This document shows positions 11,811-23,095 of a DNA stretch of 64,000 nt, in pieces. The DNA comes from Paguma larvata. Taxonomy: Eukaryota; Chordata; Mammalia; Carnivora; Viverridae. A model generated the notes under the pieces. It ran no database searches. It worked only from the letters and a program-made list of their open reading frames with translations, and was not told the DNA's origin. Position 1 is the first letter of the stretch; the number at the start of each line of letters is the position of its first letter. The stretch spans positions 88,713,889 through 88,777,888 of the forward strand of contig CM057829.1 of the NCBI GenBank assembly GCA_030068075.1, given 5' to 3'. A program made the translations under genes and the position numbers.

Positions 11811-13727
11811 AACCTATGTTTTAAATTTTTTTTTTTGGTATGGTTCCCATCTGTAAGGCTTCTTCTACAACTATTTTCTCTGAAGTCGAACAATAAGGAA
11901 AGCCAATTATCCTCTTCTCCTCCCATGGAATTTATCCAAATAAAAAATGTCCTTTGGCTTCCCCAAAACAAGAAGTTAAGCAGTGGACTCAAACCCAAGA
12001 ACCAGGGTAAGAACCTAAAAATCCCACCCCATTACAGAGCACGACCAGCAGCTTAATTTGTTTTTTTCTCTTTCTGATGCCAAAAAAGCTTTTACAAATG
12101 TCTCACTAGTTTTATCCCATTGTTTAGATACCATTTTGACATGGTCTTGCCCCCATTATATCGCCCATTCTTTCTTTAAAATTTGGGCAATAGACAGGGA
12201 GGATGTGAGAAGGCATGCTGGCTAAAATCAAAAGTGGAAAAGGGATACTTGTCCATCGAACATCTTGGACTTGCTTCAAACTCTTTTAAACTTGTTGAAA
12301 TTTAGAATGTATTTTTTCAAATACCCTTCTCTTAATTAGAATCAAGATCTGTATTCTTGAAAATGAATTCCATATGTTTCCATTCACTTATACTTAGTTT
12401 CTTAAAGACATTGTAAAGATTATTTGAGGTCAAGTCTTGTTTGAGTCTTTTAAAATTTGTTAAACTTTTGGGCCATCGGGTAAAAGTAGAATGGGAAAAA
12501 ATACTTCTTTCTTCCTGAACACTGCTACCCATCCATTCTGCACAGAGCCATTTGATTCTTTGCAAAACTGAACACATTGGTTTGCTGAATAATCATCAAG
12601 GCAGAAAGCATTTCAATAAAACTCATTGTCTTAATTTAATATTATAACTTTAAAATAGTACAGAAATAGAATTAGGAAACTTTTCTGTATATGGCTTCTC
12701 CAAAATTCCAGAGCAAGAAGTACGTTGTTTCAATTTGATGCTTCCATAAAAGAGCCCCATGCTTAGTCAGAATCTTCAAGGAACAAGGTTCAGAGAAATC
12801 TGTGATTACCAGAATCATGCTTGATAATTCGGATACTGTATGGTTGAGACTTCAACTCCCCACGAAGTACACTGTTATCAGATTACCTCACAGTGGAGCA
12901 GGGTGAGTGGGGCACGGGGAGGAATTTCAGTCTGTATGTTTACGACACTTTCTGTGCCTCCATGTTAAATGAATGCGCTAGAAAGGTGGCCAACAGGAGG
13001 CACTCCAGAGGAGAGAGGAAAAGGCCAGCCAACTCTTGCTTTTACCCACACTTTCTTGGAGAACCCTGTTTTTTAGGTTCCTGCAGGCTTCCCCATCACC
13101 CAAGACTTCAGTGTGAGGCAGATTTGTGCAAATCTCAGTGAGATAAATCTCCCAGCGGTAAATATTCTGAAAGCAAAGAGGTGATCTCTATAGAGGATAG
13201 TCCACCATGAATTAATTCGGTTCTGCTTCTGGTAATTAGAGCTCTACAGCTTTACAATTCATGGTCCTATGAAACGTTTTTTTAACTCCCAGCTCTTTTC
13301 AGGTATTTACCATGGGTTTAAGAAAGACAATTGTGGGAAGCAAAGTATCTATTCTAGTTTTAAGCTTGAATTTCAGAGTGAAAGCTATCACTCATTATGG
13401 CTTATTTACTTCTGTCCCACTTGTGCCTGAAGGGGATTTGAGGTAAGTTTACAAAAGCACAGAATATAATATTTAAATATTCAACAAATTTTACTCTCCG
13501 ACTTCCTAAAAATCCAGGAAATAAGGAAAGCATGATTAGTTCTAAGATGTATAGTATCTTTAAGTAAAAGTAAACTCCTGTAACCTTCAACAGAAGGGCA
13601 GATTCAAGGCCTTGGTGCACTCAGTTGTTAGATGTGGGTTTTAACAACAACGAAATGTAAAGGAGAGAGTTCACATTTTATTCTAAATTTTAGCCAAATA
13701 CTCCAGATTTTTAAGGCTTAATTTGGG
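11811..13727. other. Unassigned sequence
   Basis: No gene or repeat family is recognised. The short open frames on both strands look random. Confidence 0.4.
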
Positions 13728-13880
13728 TTATTTATTCATTCAGCAAATATTTTTTGTACCCACTTTGCCCAGCACTATGCTAGGCGCTGGCAAATCAACA
13801 GTACATGGTATAGTTGCATTTTCTGTCCTCATGGAGCTTGTAGGTGGTCAGGAAGATAAAAAATTAAGTAAATATTAATG
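13728..13880 (-). mobile_element. L2/MIR-tail-related repeat
   Basis: The landmarks TTATTCATTCAGCAAATATTTTTTG, CCCAGCACTATGCTAGGCGCTGG and CCTCATGGAGCTTGTAGG are those of a common mammal-wide repeat that shares the L2/MIR 3' tail in reverse orientation. The exact family name is uncertain. Confidence 0.5.
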
Positions 13881-14129
13881 GAAAATGAACAAGTCTTATG
13901 GTAAGCACACAAAAACAAAGTACTGAGGCCTATATTTAAAAGTGGTGCTAACTTAATTGTTAAGTCAAAGAAAGTGTTCCTGACAAAGTGATGTTCATGC
14001 TGAGACACAAAATATGAATAGACAGTGACCGGCTTATAAAGGGAGATGAAGATAGAAGGGACAATACAGGCAGGGGGAAGAGCATACATGAAGGCTTCAG
14101 GGATCTTTAAGATTATTTTGAGGACACAT

Positions 14130-14130
<1 letters not shown>

Positions 14131-14169
<39 letters not shown>
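14131..14169 (+). repeat. (CA)n microsatellite
   Basis: About 19 uninterrupted CA units. It is likely length-polymorphic. Confidence 0.97.
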
Positions 14170-14173
<4 letters not shown>

Positions 14174-14330
14174 TTGTCAATATATTGGATTAGAGTTTAA
14201 TATTTTGTGGGAACATTCCAGAAAGCAAAGGTACTATTGCTTTAAATAGTCATTGTTTTTTGCCTTGCCCAACAGTGTCTGTCTTTTGGTAACAGGATCT
14301 TACTGAGTCTTTTGAAGTGTTTCCTCTCCT

Positions 14331-14437
14331 TCAGACCATGTAGTCTGGGTGAGGTTGACTACCTCACAGTCTCCTTCCCTGTGTCCCCTACCTCAGACCA
14401 TGTAGTCTAGGTAGGGACATTCTCCTTCCCTGTGTCC
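14331..14437 (+). repeat. Two-copy imperfect tandem repeat
   Basis: TCAGACCATGTAGTCT starts at 14331 and again at 14393, and each copy ends with CTCCTTCCCTGTGTCC. The second copy lacks about 17 bases in the middle. It reads as a local tandem duplication with later deletion. Confidence 0.85.
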
Positions 14438-15029
14438 AGATGGAGCCCATTAGAGTGTCTCATCCCTTGGCAGCCTTCAGAGATAGGCTAGTGACTCAAA
14501 TAGGTGAATCCAAGAAACCTTAGGAATTTCCACCAGAGATGCTGAGAGGATCACTAGGTTAGCCTGGAGTTTTGGGGGTCCATCTTACCACTTTTTGAAA
14601 CAGAGTCTGCCTATAGGAAAAACAAACAGTACAAACACAAGCAGAGTTCAGGATAAAGAGAGACCAAGCCATCTGAGCCCCTAAATCTAGATACACCAAA
14701 CTTTAGTTAAGTGAGAAAGCTAATTTTTTCCTCCCCACTTTTCTTTTTTTGCTTAAGTCACTTTGAGTTATCACTTGAAACCAAAATAACTTTTATATTA
14801 TATCTATGTAAACGAAGTATTTATTTTTCTTTTAATGGATTCTATGTGTAACTATAAAAGAATTATTGGCTTACCCACCACTGTTTTTTTTCCTCCCTAG
14901 TTTGGTATTATTTATTATATATTCAGTATACCTTTTATTTCCATTAGGTACCAGAATAATAAAAATGTGTTTGGCCCTGCCAATGTACAATTAATCCATG
15001 CTTTATCATTATTTTTAAACAGTTAGTCC
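14438..15029. other. Unassigned AT-rich sequence
   Basis: No recognised feature. Confidence 0.4.
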
Positions 15030-15285
15030 TTGCTTTAAATGGGCATCCATAGCTCACATTCTCCAGGAAATTCTCCCTGATTCTGTACTCACCCATTTCC
15101 TAGTCTCCACTCTATAAGGCATTCTTTGTTCTCTCTGCTCTCCCACACCACAGGCCTGGTTCCCTGGTATCTTCCTACAAAACTAGCAGCCCCTTGGGGC
15201 CAATACTTCATTTCATCTTATCTTTTTGCTCTTCAGCGACTACCATACACTCTGTGCCTACAGGCTACATATGAACGTGTACTCA
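15030..15285 (+). mobile_element. L2 LINE 3' end
   Basis: The order of words (CTCCAGGAAATTCTCCCTGATTC, TAGTCTCCACTC, GCAGCCCCTTGGGGCC, then TCTTTTTGCTCTTCAGC) follows the L2 3' region. It is strongly diverged and has no coding content. Confidence 0.6.
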
Positions 15286-15310
15286 TTAACTCAAAATCTT
15301 TACAAGATCT

Positions 15311-15665
15311 GTTTCTGCTTTTTGTTTGTTCATTTGTTTTGCTTTTTATTTTTTATTATTATTTTTAAGTAGGCTCCATGCCCAGCATGGAGCCCAATGT
15401 GTGGCTTGAACTCACGACCCTGAGATCAAGACCTGAGCTGAGATCAAGGGTCCGACACTTAACTGACTGAGCCACCCAGGCACCCCATTTGTTTTGCTTT
15501 TTAGATTCCACATAGAAGTGAAATCATATGGCATTTGTCTTTCTCTGACTGATTTCACTCAGCATAATACACTCTAGGTCCGTCCATGTTCTTACAAATG
15601 GCAAGATCTCATTCTTTTTTTCTATAGCTGAATAATATTCCATTGTGGACATATAGCATATCTTC
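15311..15665 (-). mobile_element. L1 fragment (ORF2 3' end/3' UTR), antisense, split by a SINE
   Basis: The plus-strand text (AGATTCCACATAGAAGTGAAATC, TCTCTGACTGATTTCACTCAGC, GAATAATATTCCATTGTGGAC) is the reverse complement of the L1 ORF2 end that is also seen intact at 44080-44180. A SINE inserted at 15349-15486 divides it. Confidence 0.8.
15332..15503 (-). mobile_element. tRNA-Lys SINE, minus strand, with 17-bp duplication
   Basis: The body at 15349-15486 ends at the tRNA-like head (GCCACCCAGGCACCCC read on the plus strand). The perfect duplication ATTTGTTTTGCTTTTTA lies at 15332-15348 and 15487-15503. The body is short (about 138 bp): the CT-rich part is largely absent and the T-rich tail joins directly. 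It lies within an older antisense L1. Confidence 0.95.
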
Positions 15666-15990
15666 AAATGATTGTTGCATTATGGGATAAAGAAAATAAA
15701 AAGGATTTTAAAATCCCAGTGTTTTTTTTTTTTTGCTTGTTAGAGTTTGCAGGAGGAGGTGGGCTTTTATAAGTAACATTTCACAATTTACCCTTTGAAT
15801 CAATAACAAAATCATTCAATTTTTCCTGCTTACTGTTTGAAACTTTATCTACTATTTTTAACCAACCTCACAGGTATCATATAAATTACTTCAAGTATGC
15901 ACCTCCACTGAAGCAAACCCCAGGTTTTCCAGCCTATACTTACAACTCTAAGTACAATCCTAGCTAGACACAGCATTTTCTGTTTCCAGC

Positions 15991-16200
15991 AACAATTTCC
16001 TATCTTTTTAAAAAATATTTTTAAAGTTTATTTATTTTGAGAGAGACAGAGGGAATAGGAGAGAGAGAATTGCAAGCATGCTCCGTGCTGTCAGCATGGA
16101 GCCTGACATGGGACTTGAACCCATAAACCATGAGATCATGACCTGAGCTGAAGTCAAACACTTAACCGACTAAGCCACCCAGGCACCCCAACAGTTTCCT
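15991..16200 (-). mobile_element. tRNA-Lys SINE, minus strand
   Basis: T-rich start, TTTATTTATTTTGAGAGAGAC, GA-rich stretch, and a tRNA-like head ending at 16189 (AGCCACCCAGGCACCCC). The duplication AACAATTTCCT/AACAGTTTCCT (one mismatch) lies at 15991-16001 and 16190-16200. Confidence 0.93.
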
Positions 16201-16244
16201 CCCTTATCAAAGCATTTAAAATTACTTCAACAAATCTCAGCATA

Positions 16245-16420
16245 GTTAGACATTCAATCTCTGGAGGCAAACTTCTGGGTTTGAACTCCAGCCCTGCCAT
16301 TTGCCTTGTTTAGGTATGTTACCTACCTTCTCTAGGCCTCAACTTCTCTCCCTTAAAATGGAGATAAGAATGGCACCTACCTCATAGAGAGGGTAAGGGG
16401 CTCAGTGAGTGTCTTCAACA
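16245..16420 (+). mobile_element. MIR SINE
   Basis: The landmarks TGGGTTTGAACTCCAGCCCTGCC, TCTCTAGGCCTCAAC, AAAATGGAGATAAGAATGG and CACCTACCTCATAGAG appear in MIR order on the plus strand. Confidence 0.85.
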
Positions 16421-17461
16421 AGGTGCAGAGCCCTCTTCTCTGTGCTTTACAAAGCTATTCAGCGCAGGTTGTGTTTACATTCCTGTCCTTGGGAACTTTA
16501 CCCTCCAGCCAGCCGAACATCAAACTCTGTTAGAGCTGAGGAGAAGTAGAATGAGGCTGCTTCATTACAAAGTCCCAGAGCTTTGGAGAGCATGTAAAGA
16601 TGTACCTGTGGTTAATTAAATTCACGCTTCACAGTAAAGCCTAAAGATGATAGTCATAGTAATAAGAAGAGCCCAGGAGGGTGTGTGATGCACGCCCTTA
16701 GCTTTGAAGCAAGACATTGCTTTAAATCAGAGAGGAACCTCTACAACCAACCTAGAACTCTGAAGAGAGTAATGCCACTAAAATGTTCTCAGTACTTTGG
16801 AACTCACTTTTCTCCAATCACTTCCTCTGCACCCCAGCCCATCCTCCTCTGTCTGGCTCTTAGCTCTCAGGCTTGAGTGATCAGACCACAATCAAACCTT
16901 TCTCACCATGGTATACCTTATCTACCATTTGCTTCATTTGGGCCCCCTTCCAAATATGAGGAAATTTGAAACGTACCTGGTTATTACATCTGCACACATC
17001 TCATTGGCAGCTACATGACATAGTCACTTAAATAATTTACAAATCCATCATGAAATTCCTTGTTAGTGCATGCTACCAAACACTCACAGCATCTCCTAGC
17101 TTTAAATGCAGTTAAAGACATGCCAAAATATAAGTAAAAAAGGAAGATACCTTTGGAGAGAATGGGGGAAGAAAATCTAACTTGCTAGATACCTCCTGCA
17201 GCATTTTCTCTTTAAGCATACCACTTGGTAATGACTACATCCCTGACAGATTTGCTGCGGAAGTGTTTTTATGAGTATGGATTATTTTGGTGAAGTTCAT
17301 AAATAAAAGATTATTCGCCAAATTCAATATATTTATATAGATTATAATTTCACCTCAATATACTACTTATAAGGCCAATAAAGGCATTAACTAAAAATGT
17401 TAAATGCAATTTAAGGATTAAGATAGTGCCCAGAGAGAAAATTACTATAGAGCCAAGTTAG
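16421..17461. other. Unassigned sequence
   Basis: No recognised gene or repeat. Confidence 0.4.
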
Positions 17462-17711
17462 AAACCATCTGTGAGGGGCACCTGGGTGGCTCAGTTGGGT
17501 AAGCATCCAACTTTGACTCAGGTCATGACCTCATGGTCCATGAGTTCGAGCCCCAGGTCAGGCTCTGTGCTGACAGCTCGGAGTCTGGAGCCTGCTTCGA
17601 ATTCTCTGTCTCCCTCTCTCTCTCTGCCCCTCCCCCACCCTTTCTTTTTCTCTCTCTCTTTCTCTTTCTCAAAAATAAACAAACATAAAAAAATTAAAAA
17701 ACCATCTGTGA
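17462..17711 (+). mobile_element. tRNA-Lys SINE with 13-bp duplication
   Basis: The body at 17475-17698 starts GGGGCACCTGGGTGGCTCAG and ends AAAAATAAACAAACATAAAAAA. The perfect duplication AAACCATCTGTGA lies at 17462-17474 and 17699-17711. Confidence 0.97.
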
Positions 17712-19602
17712 ACACAAGTGGCCTGGTTTTCTTAGGAAGATGGGTAGGGGTCCCACAGTCAGATGGGTTGACAGAACAGTGAAGAGGTAGAAGACAAGTA
17801 ACCCTTTAAAGAAGATTTTGGTTTTTTGTCCCTAAGTGAGAGTAGGGAAAACCCTATGTGTTAAGAAAGAAGATAGTAAAAACTTGAACACTGATTTTGG
17901 AAATTCTATTCCAACACATTATACGGGGGTGTCTCTTGCAAAGAAGTGTAAGGCACAGCTGACCAGAAAGGGTAACAAAGATGTGCTGGTAGCATAAGAA
18001 GTAGTGATCACGTCTATAATCTAGCACAATAGTAAGAGTGAATACATGTGTAGTCCTTTGTCTATCATAGTAGCTAAACTTCAAATTTCTTTCCTTAAAA
18101 AGAGATATTAGAGACAAAGATTAATTCAGAGAGTTTAAGCAAGACAGCTTTCCATTAAACTACAAGTTTAAATTCTAGCAAGCAACCAAATGAGAAATGG
18201 ATTTGCTTACTTGGAAAATGAATTAATAGAACATGTCCAAATTCTCAAGCTAAGATCATACAGTAATTCCTACTTTGTTTTAGTTTTGGGCAAGAAGTCA
18301 TGGATTAATCAGTCTATAGTCAAGCAAAGTGCCACGGGTAGAGACATAAGAAATACAGCCTGTAACATAAGTGGCCTGGACAAAGAGAAGGAAAGGTTCA
18401 AGGACAGTGTAAAACTGGCAGCCATGGCGGAGGTATAACCCTGTGTGATTTCACACTCTTTGCCTGAAGTAAACAACCCTCTTCAGGATAGCAGGTTTTT
18501 ACCATTTCTATGTTGCTTTGTGTTCATAATGACATACTTGGACTGTTGCATCTGCCACACTTCCTGGTAAATTCCATTTTCAAATACCCAGACACTATAT
18601 GGTATGGTGCCTTCACCACTACTCTGGCCTGGGAAGTAATTTTCCATTCTATATGGATGATGAAATGAATCAAAAGCATATTTAGGAGTGCTGTCTTCAT
18701 AAGCCTGTTCACTTCTCATTTTCCCCAGCTTCTCTCTCCACCAGTAGCAACCACAACTTCTGGGTAGGATGCTTTCACAAGCATAGAAATTTGTTGTCGA
18801 GATCCCAACTGAGCAACTGATCCCAACTGATCCCCAAACATCAAATTACAGAGCGAAATGTGACATGAATTGTTATTTGCAGTCCTTTCCTCCTTGCCAT
18901 CTGCTCCAGTTCAGCCCTGACCACTTACCAGACTGAGCATATGCAATAACCACTGTGTCTTTAACACCTCCGTCTCAATTCCAAGCACTGCTTATTCAAA
19001 AGCCTTCTTTCTGCCAAAAACAAAAAACAAAAAACAAAAAACAAAAAACTGCTCCCTACTTCTTTCAGCAAAGATCACATGCTGCTGTACTGAGCTTTCA
19101 GGGTCTACATCCCATCTGCTACCTGGCAGAAAAAGACCCTTCAAAATGTGTGACATCATGTGGGGTGAAATCCCGCTATTACCCAGGACAATTTCAATGG
19201 TGTTTGTAGATGGTGTTTAACATCCAGCCTTCCCAGTTCTGTTGATGTTCTGGTACATTTGTCTTCACCTCCACTTTATTTCTGCTATATAAACCTATCT
19301 TGCACCTTATAATTAACATAACGGATGCGTAGCCAAAACCTTAAATACTGGCATTCCTCAGGCTAACCACAGCCTCCTAGCCTTAGACCTTCCTGTTTTC
19401 TCATATGCTCGTTTTTGACCTGACTGATGTCTTCAACTGTTTGATCCTCCATTTCCTTTCAATTTACCTTTCTATTCTAGCCTTCATCATTTTTTTGATG
19501 TTTCAACTTTATTGACCTTTGTCCTTCTACCACAGCACCAGTAAAATTTCAACTGTAGATCACCCAAACATCTACTTCCTGCCTTCCAAACCTTGCCTTC
19601 CA

Positions 19603-19603
<1 letters not shown>
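17712..19603. other. Unassigned sequence with a (CAAAAA)n tract
   Basis: A CAAAAA-type simple repeat lies at about 19016-19050. The pyrimidine-rich part after 18860 faintly resembles L2, but not enough to assign. No gene is seen. Confidence 0.4.

Positions 19604-19639
<36 letters not shown>
19603..19639 (+). repeat. (CA)n microsatellite
   Basis: About 18 CA units ending in CG. Confidence 0.97.
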
Positions 19640-19641
<2 letters not shown>

Positions 19642-19649
19642 TATTGTTC

Positions 19650-20770
19650 CATTATAAATTCATAATTTCTTAGCAAGCACTTTAGCAATATCAAGCAATG
19701 TCAAAGATATGCAAACTATAAACCCTAGAAATTCTACCAAGACCCTTGGAGAACTCTTGAACATGTAGACAAAGAGACACGTATGAGAGAGTTCAGTAGA
19801 ACTCTGTTTGCACGGGCAGAAAGGTAGAAACGACCCAATTATCATTCAGGGCATGGATCAGTACTCTCTGGTATATTCAAACAATGTAATACTATATAGC
19901 AGCTAAAATGACTATCTAGATGCTATTACTGAAAAAATTAAAATCATGACTAAAACTTGTAAAATAATACATGGAGTATAACGCTTAAAATTCAAATACA
20001 ATAACCACAGCATATAGAGGCATACCTCACCGTACTGCCCTTAATTGCTTTATTGTGCCTCACAGATATTGCGTATGTTTGTTTGTTTGTTTTTACAAAA
20101 TGAAGGCTGTGGCAACCCTGCATTGAGCAAGTCTATTGTTCCATTTTTCCAACAGCATCAGCTTGCTTTGTGTCTCTGTGTCACATTTTGGTAATTCCCA
20201 CAATATTTCAAATTTTTTCATTATTATTATATATGTAGTGGTTGTCTGTGATCAGTGATTATGACTCACTGAAAGCTCAGATTACGGTTAGCATTTTTTA
20301 GCAATAAAGTACTTTTAAATTAAGGTATATACACTGTTCTTTTAGACATAATGCTATTGCACACTTAATAGACTACAGTATAGTGCAAACATAACTTTTA
20401 TATGTACCAGAAAACAAAAAAATTCATTTGACATGCTTTATTGTGATGTTTGTTTCATTGTGATGTTTTGGAACCAAACCTGAATATCTCAGGTATGCTG
20501 GTAGTGTTTATGAGTAGATAAATTATAATAAAAAATTTAAATCTATATGGCAATTATGCACACTATCTTCAGGAACATGAAGAAGGAAGGAAAGGAGAAA
20601 GATCATGAGAGGAGAATTTTAAATGGCTAACATTTCAGTAAAATTTTATCTCTTAGATCTTATGCAAACATGGAAAAAATATTAGCAACATATACTTAAA
20701 TGGTACATATTTGCACTTCTGGAGGGTGTGTGTTACATTGATTTATATTGCTTCTATATATCTGAAATAT
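19650..20770 (+). mobile_element. Ancient L1 3' region, split by a Tigger-type MITE
   Basis: The sequences at 19650-20016 and 20502-20770 show the diverged order of an old L1 ORF2 end (the region of CAAACAATGTAATACTATATAGC followed by the AT-rich 3' UTR). The DNA transposon at 20017-20501 was inserted later. Confidence 0.55.
20015..20503 (-). mobile_element. Non-autonomous Tigger (pogo-like) DNA transposon
   Basis: The terminal inverted repeats GAGGCATACCTCA (20017) and TCAGGTATGCTGG (ending 20501) are flanked by the TA target duplication at both sides. Internal text near both ends (TTATTGTGCCTCACAGATATTGC; TGTGCAATAGC-type words near 20340-20400 in reverse) is that of the Tigger1/2 group. 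At about 485 bp it cannot encode a transposase: an internal-deletion derivative. Confidence 0.85.
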
Positions 20771-22655
20771 ATTACGATTACAAATAAAAACCAGATTAAA
20801 CTCGTGGTCTCAACCTTAAATATCTTGTAAGCTGTCAGGCAGTCCTAATGGTCATGGTCAGCCCCTTCCTTTTGATTCCAGCATCCTCCATCACTCTCAC
20901 TTCTTCTTCCCAGAGAAAATAAAATAAAAATTCTTCCAACTTCCTGATCCTATTCACAAACCCACAAAGTACGCACACCTTCTCCCTTCCTCATTTGTAC
21001 CTTTCTTGGCTCAGTAGAAGGGTCCCCTCCTTTAGTTCTCTGCATTTTTCCCTCTCAAACTCCTTGGTGATCTCCTTCCATCCATATACCTTCTCAACTT
21101 TAAACTCATCACCTTCATTTAAGTCTTTCATTCAACAGATAAGTACGGAACCCCAAGAATCTCCCAGCTCTCTGTTTCATGATGATTCAGTTGATCACAA
21201 TGTCACAAAATAGGTGTGACCCTGCCCTCGCAGAGCTTAAGCTACCTTTTGTTCTCTGATGAGACTTTTCTTTAGCCTATAAAAATGCTCAAGTCTTCTC
21301 TGGGGTGACTGGGTGGCTCAGTCTGTTAGTGTCGGACTCTTGGTTGCGTCTCAGGTCATGTTCTCACAGTTCATTGGTTTGAGCCCCACATCAGGCTCCA
21401 CACTTAGAGTGCAAAGGCTGCTTGGGATTCTCTCTCTGCCTCTCCCTTGCTCACATTCTCTCTCTCTCTCTCTCTCTGAAAATAAATAAATAAACTTTAA
21501 AAAAATGCTCAAGTCTTTTCTTTCTCTCTCTGTCTCCTCACAACCACACATCTCAAAGATACATCTCTAGTCACTGCTTTTACTTGTTCTCCCCTTTAAC
21601 CTACTGCCCTCTGTCTTTTAAAATCTCTCGTGCCAAAGTCATGAATGGAATTCCTATATAATACAATGGAACGCTTTTAAAATTTATTTACTTTTCTTGG
21701 CACTCCAAATTTTCTTGTAACTCCTTCCTGCCAGTGACATTATCACTTCCTGGATTTCCTCCAACATCTATGGCCACTCCCTATTGTCCTACTCACCCCA
21801 AAATGTAATATTTGGCAAGATTACCTCCTCAAGTGTTCTTATACATTCCACATTTTCCTTGGGAGATTCATTCACTCTTATAACTCCAGGAACTCCTGTA
21901 TTATGTTGACTCTTAATCCATAGCCCCAATATAAGTTTCAGTCCTGAATTCCTTCCTTATTACCATGCTGCCTACTAGACATCTCCATTTGTACAGGTGC
22001 CTCAAACCAACTCTCCCACTGATAACGATTGTAATTTAATTTTAAGTAAAATTTTAAAAGTTACTATAAAATAATTAAGAGCAACAAAGGCAGCTAGGAT
22101 TTGAGATGACAAGATAATGAAGAAAAAGGAAGCATACTGATGAAGATCCTATGTTAACAGCACTTTTCCCCCTTGGGGCATTGGTCAGATTACAGGGAAA
22201 GTTTAAAAGGCCAAACAGAAACAACAGTCTACAGTTGACATTCAATGCTACAAAAGCCCTCAGTCAGGACTTGAAGGATCAAGATCCCAGACAAACAGAA
22301 CTACAGAGAAGCATAACCAATAGTATACATGAAATGTGTATGTGCATGTACTCTGAGAAACCAAGTAGAAAGCATCTAATAAGAGTTAAAGGTAGGGAGA
22401 GATTTGTGACACTCTTATGGTATTACAAAAGTTGGAGTACAAATTTCACCAAAGAAGAGTAGTTCTGGTCTTTTTTTGAAAAAGGATGAAAGGGCTACAC
22501 CATAGAAATAAAGACAAACTGGAAATAGTTCAGCCTCAACTAGATTAAAGTGATCTCTTGTTGTATGTATCATCCTGCTGGAAGAAATCTAAATCTTCTT
22601 TGAAGGAAGATAACATCATGCAAATCTCTGCAATTTGTCATAAGTAGTGCACAGC
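20771..22655. other. Unassigned pyrimidine-rich sequence around a SINE
   Basis: 20860-22020 is CT-rich on the plus strand and may be very old L2-type sequence, but I cannot assign it. The SINE at 21281-21520 lies within. 22030-22655 has nothing recognisable. Confidence 0.35.
21281..21520 (+). mobile_element. tRNA-Lys SINE with 20-bp duplication
   Basis: The body at 21301-21500 starts TGGGGTGACTGGGTGGCTCAG and ends AAATAAATAAATAAACTTTAA. The 20-bp duplication AAAAATGCTCAAGTCTTCTC/..TTTTC (one mismatch) lies at 21281-21300 and 21501-21520. Head substitutions suggest an older subfamily. Confidence 0.96.
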
Positions 22656-22659
22656 ATTG

Positions 22660-22863
22660 TTTTTTCATTTTTCTTTAAATTCAGTTAGTTAAAATACAGT
22701 GTAATATTAGTTTCAGGTGTACAATTTAGTGATTCAACACTTCTGTACAACACCTGGTGCTCATCACAAGTTCCCTCCCAAATACCTGCCACCTATTTAA
22801 TCACCTATTTAACCAATACCCCAACTCGCCTCCCTTCTGGTAACCATCAGTTAGTTCCCTAAA

Positions 22864-22918
<55 letters not shown>

Positions 22919-23095
22919 GAATATTATACAGCCATTAAAAGTAATGAAATCTTGCCATTTGCAAAGATGTGGATGGAGCTAGAAAGTATTATGTTCAGTG
23001 AGTCAGTCAGAGAAAGACAAATACCATATGATTTCACTCATATGTGGAATTTAAGAAACAAAAAAATCATATGGGGAAGAAAAAGAGGAAAACCA
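22660..23095 (-). mobile_element. 5'-inverted (twin-primed) L1 insertion with internal (CA)n
   Basis: 22660-22865 is the reverse complement of a carnivore L1 3' UTR (T-rich start, then GTGCTCATCACAAG, GGTAACCATCAG). After a (CA)n at 22866-22916 the sequence switches to the sense strand of the ORF2 3' end (TGGAATATTATACAGCCATT .. ATGTGGATGGAGCTAGAAAG .. TATGTGGAATTTAAG). Antisense 3' part followed by an inverted upstream part is the structure that twin priming gives for a minus-strand insertion. The ends are diffuse and no duplication was found. Confidence 0.8.
22866..22916 (+). repeat. (AC)n microsatellite inside an L1 copy
   Basis: About 25 AC units lie directly before TGGAATATT. In the intact L1 of this window the same place reads ATATATACAATGGAC (44046-44060), so the array probably grew from that ATATAC seed. 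Confidence 0.9.

Noticed and set aside
13829..14249. Frames with Val-Cys or Thr-His runs near 14100.
   Set aside because: Translation of the (CA)n microsatellite.
17471..17782. Open frames with repeated MAQSVxxPTxAQVMISW-type protein text at many places (for example 25853, 26536, 27241, 51500, 58643).
   Set aside because: These are translations of the tRNA-derived SINE, not a gene family.
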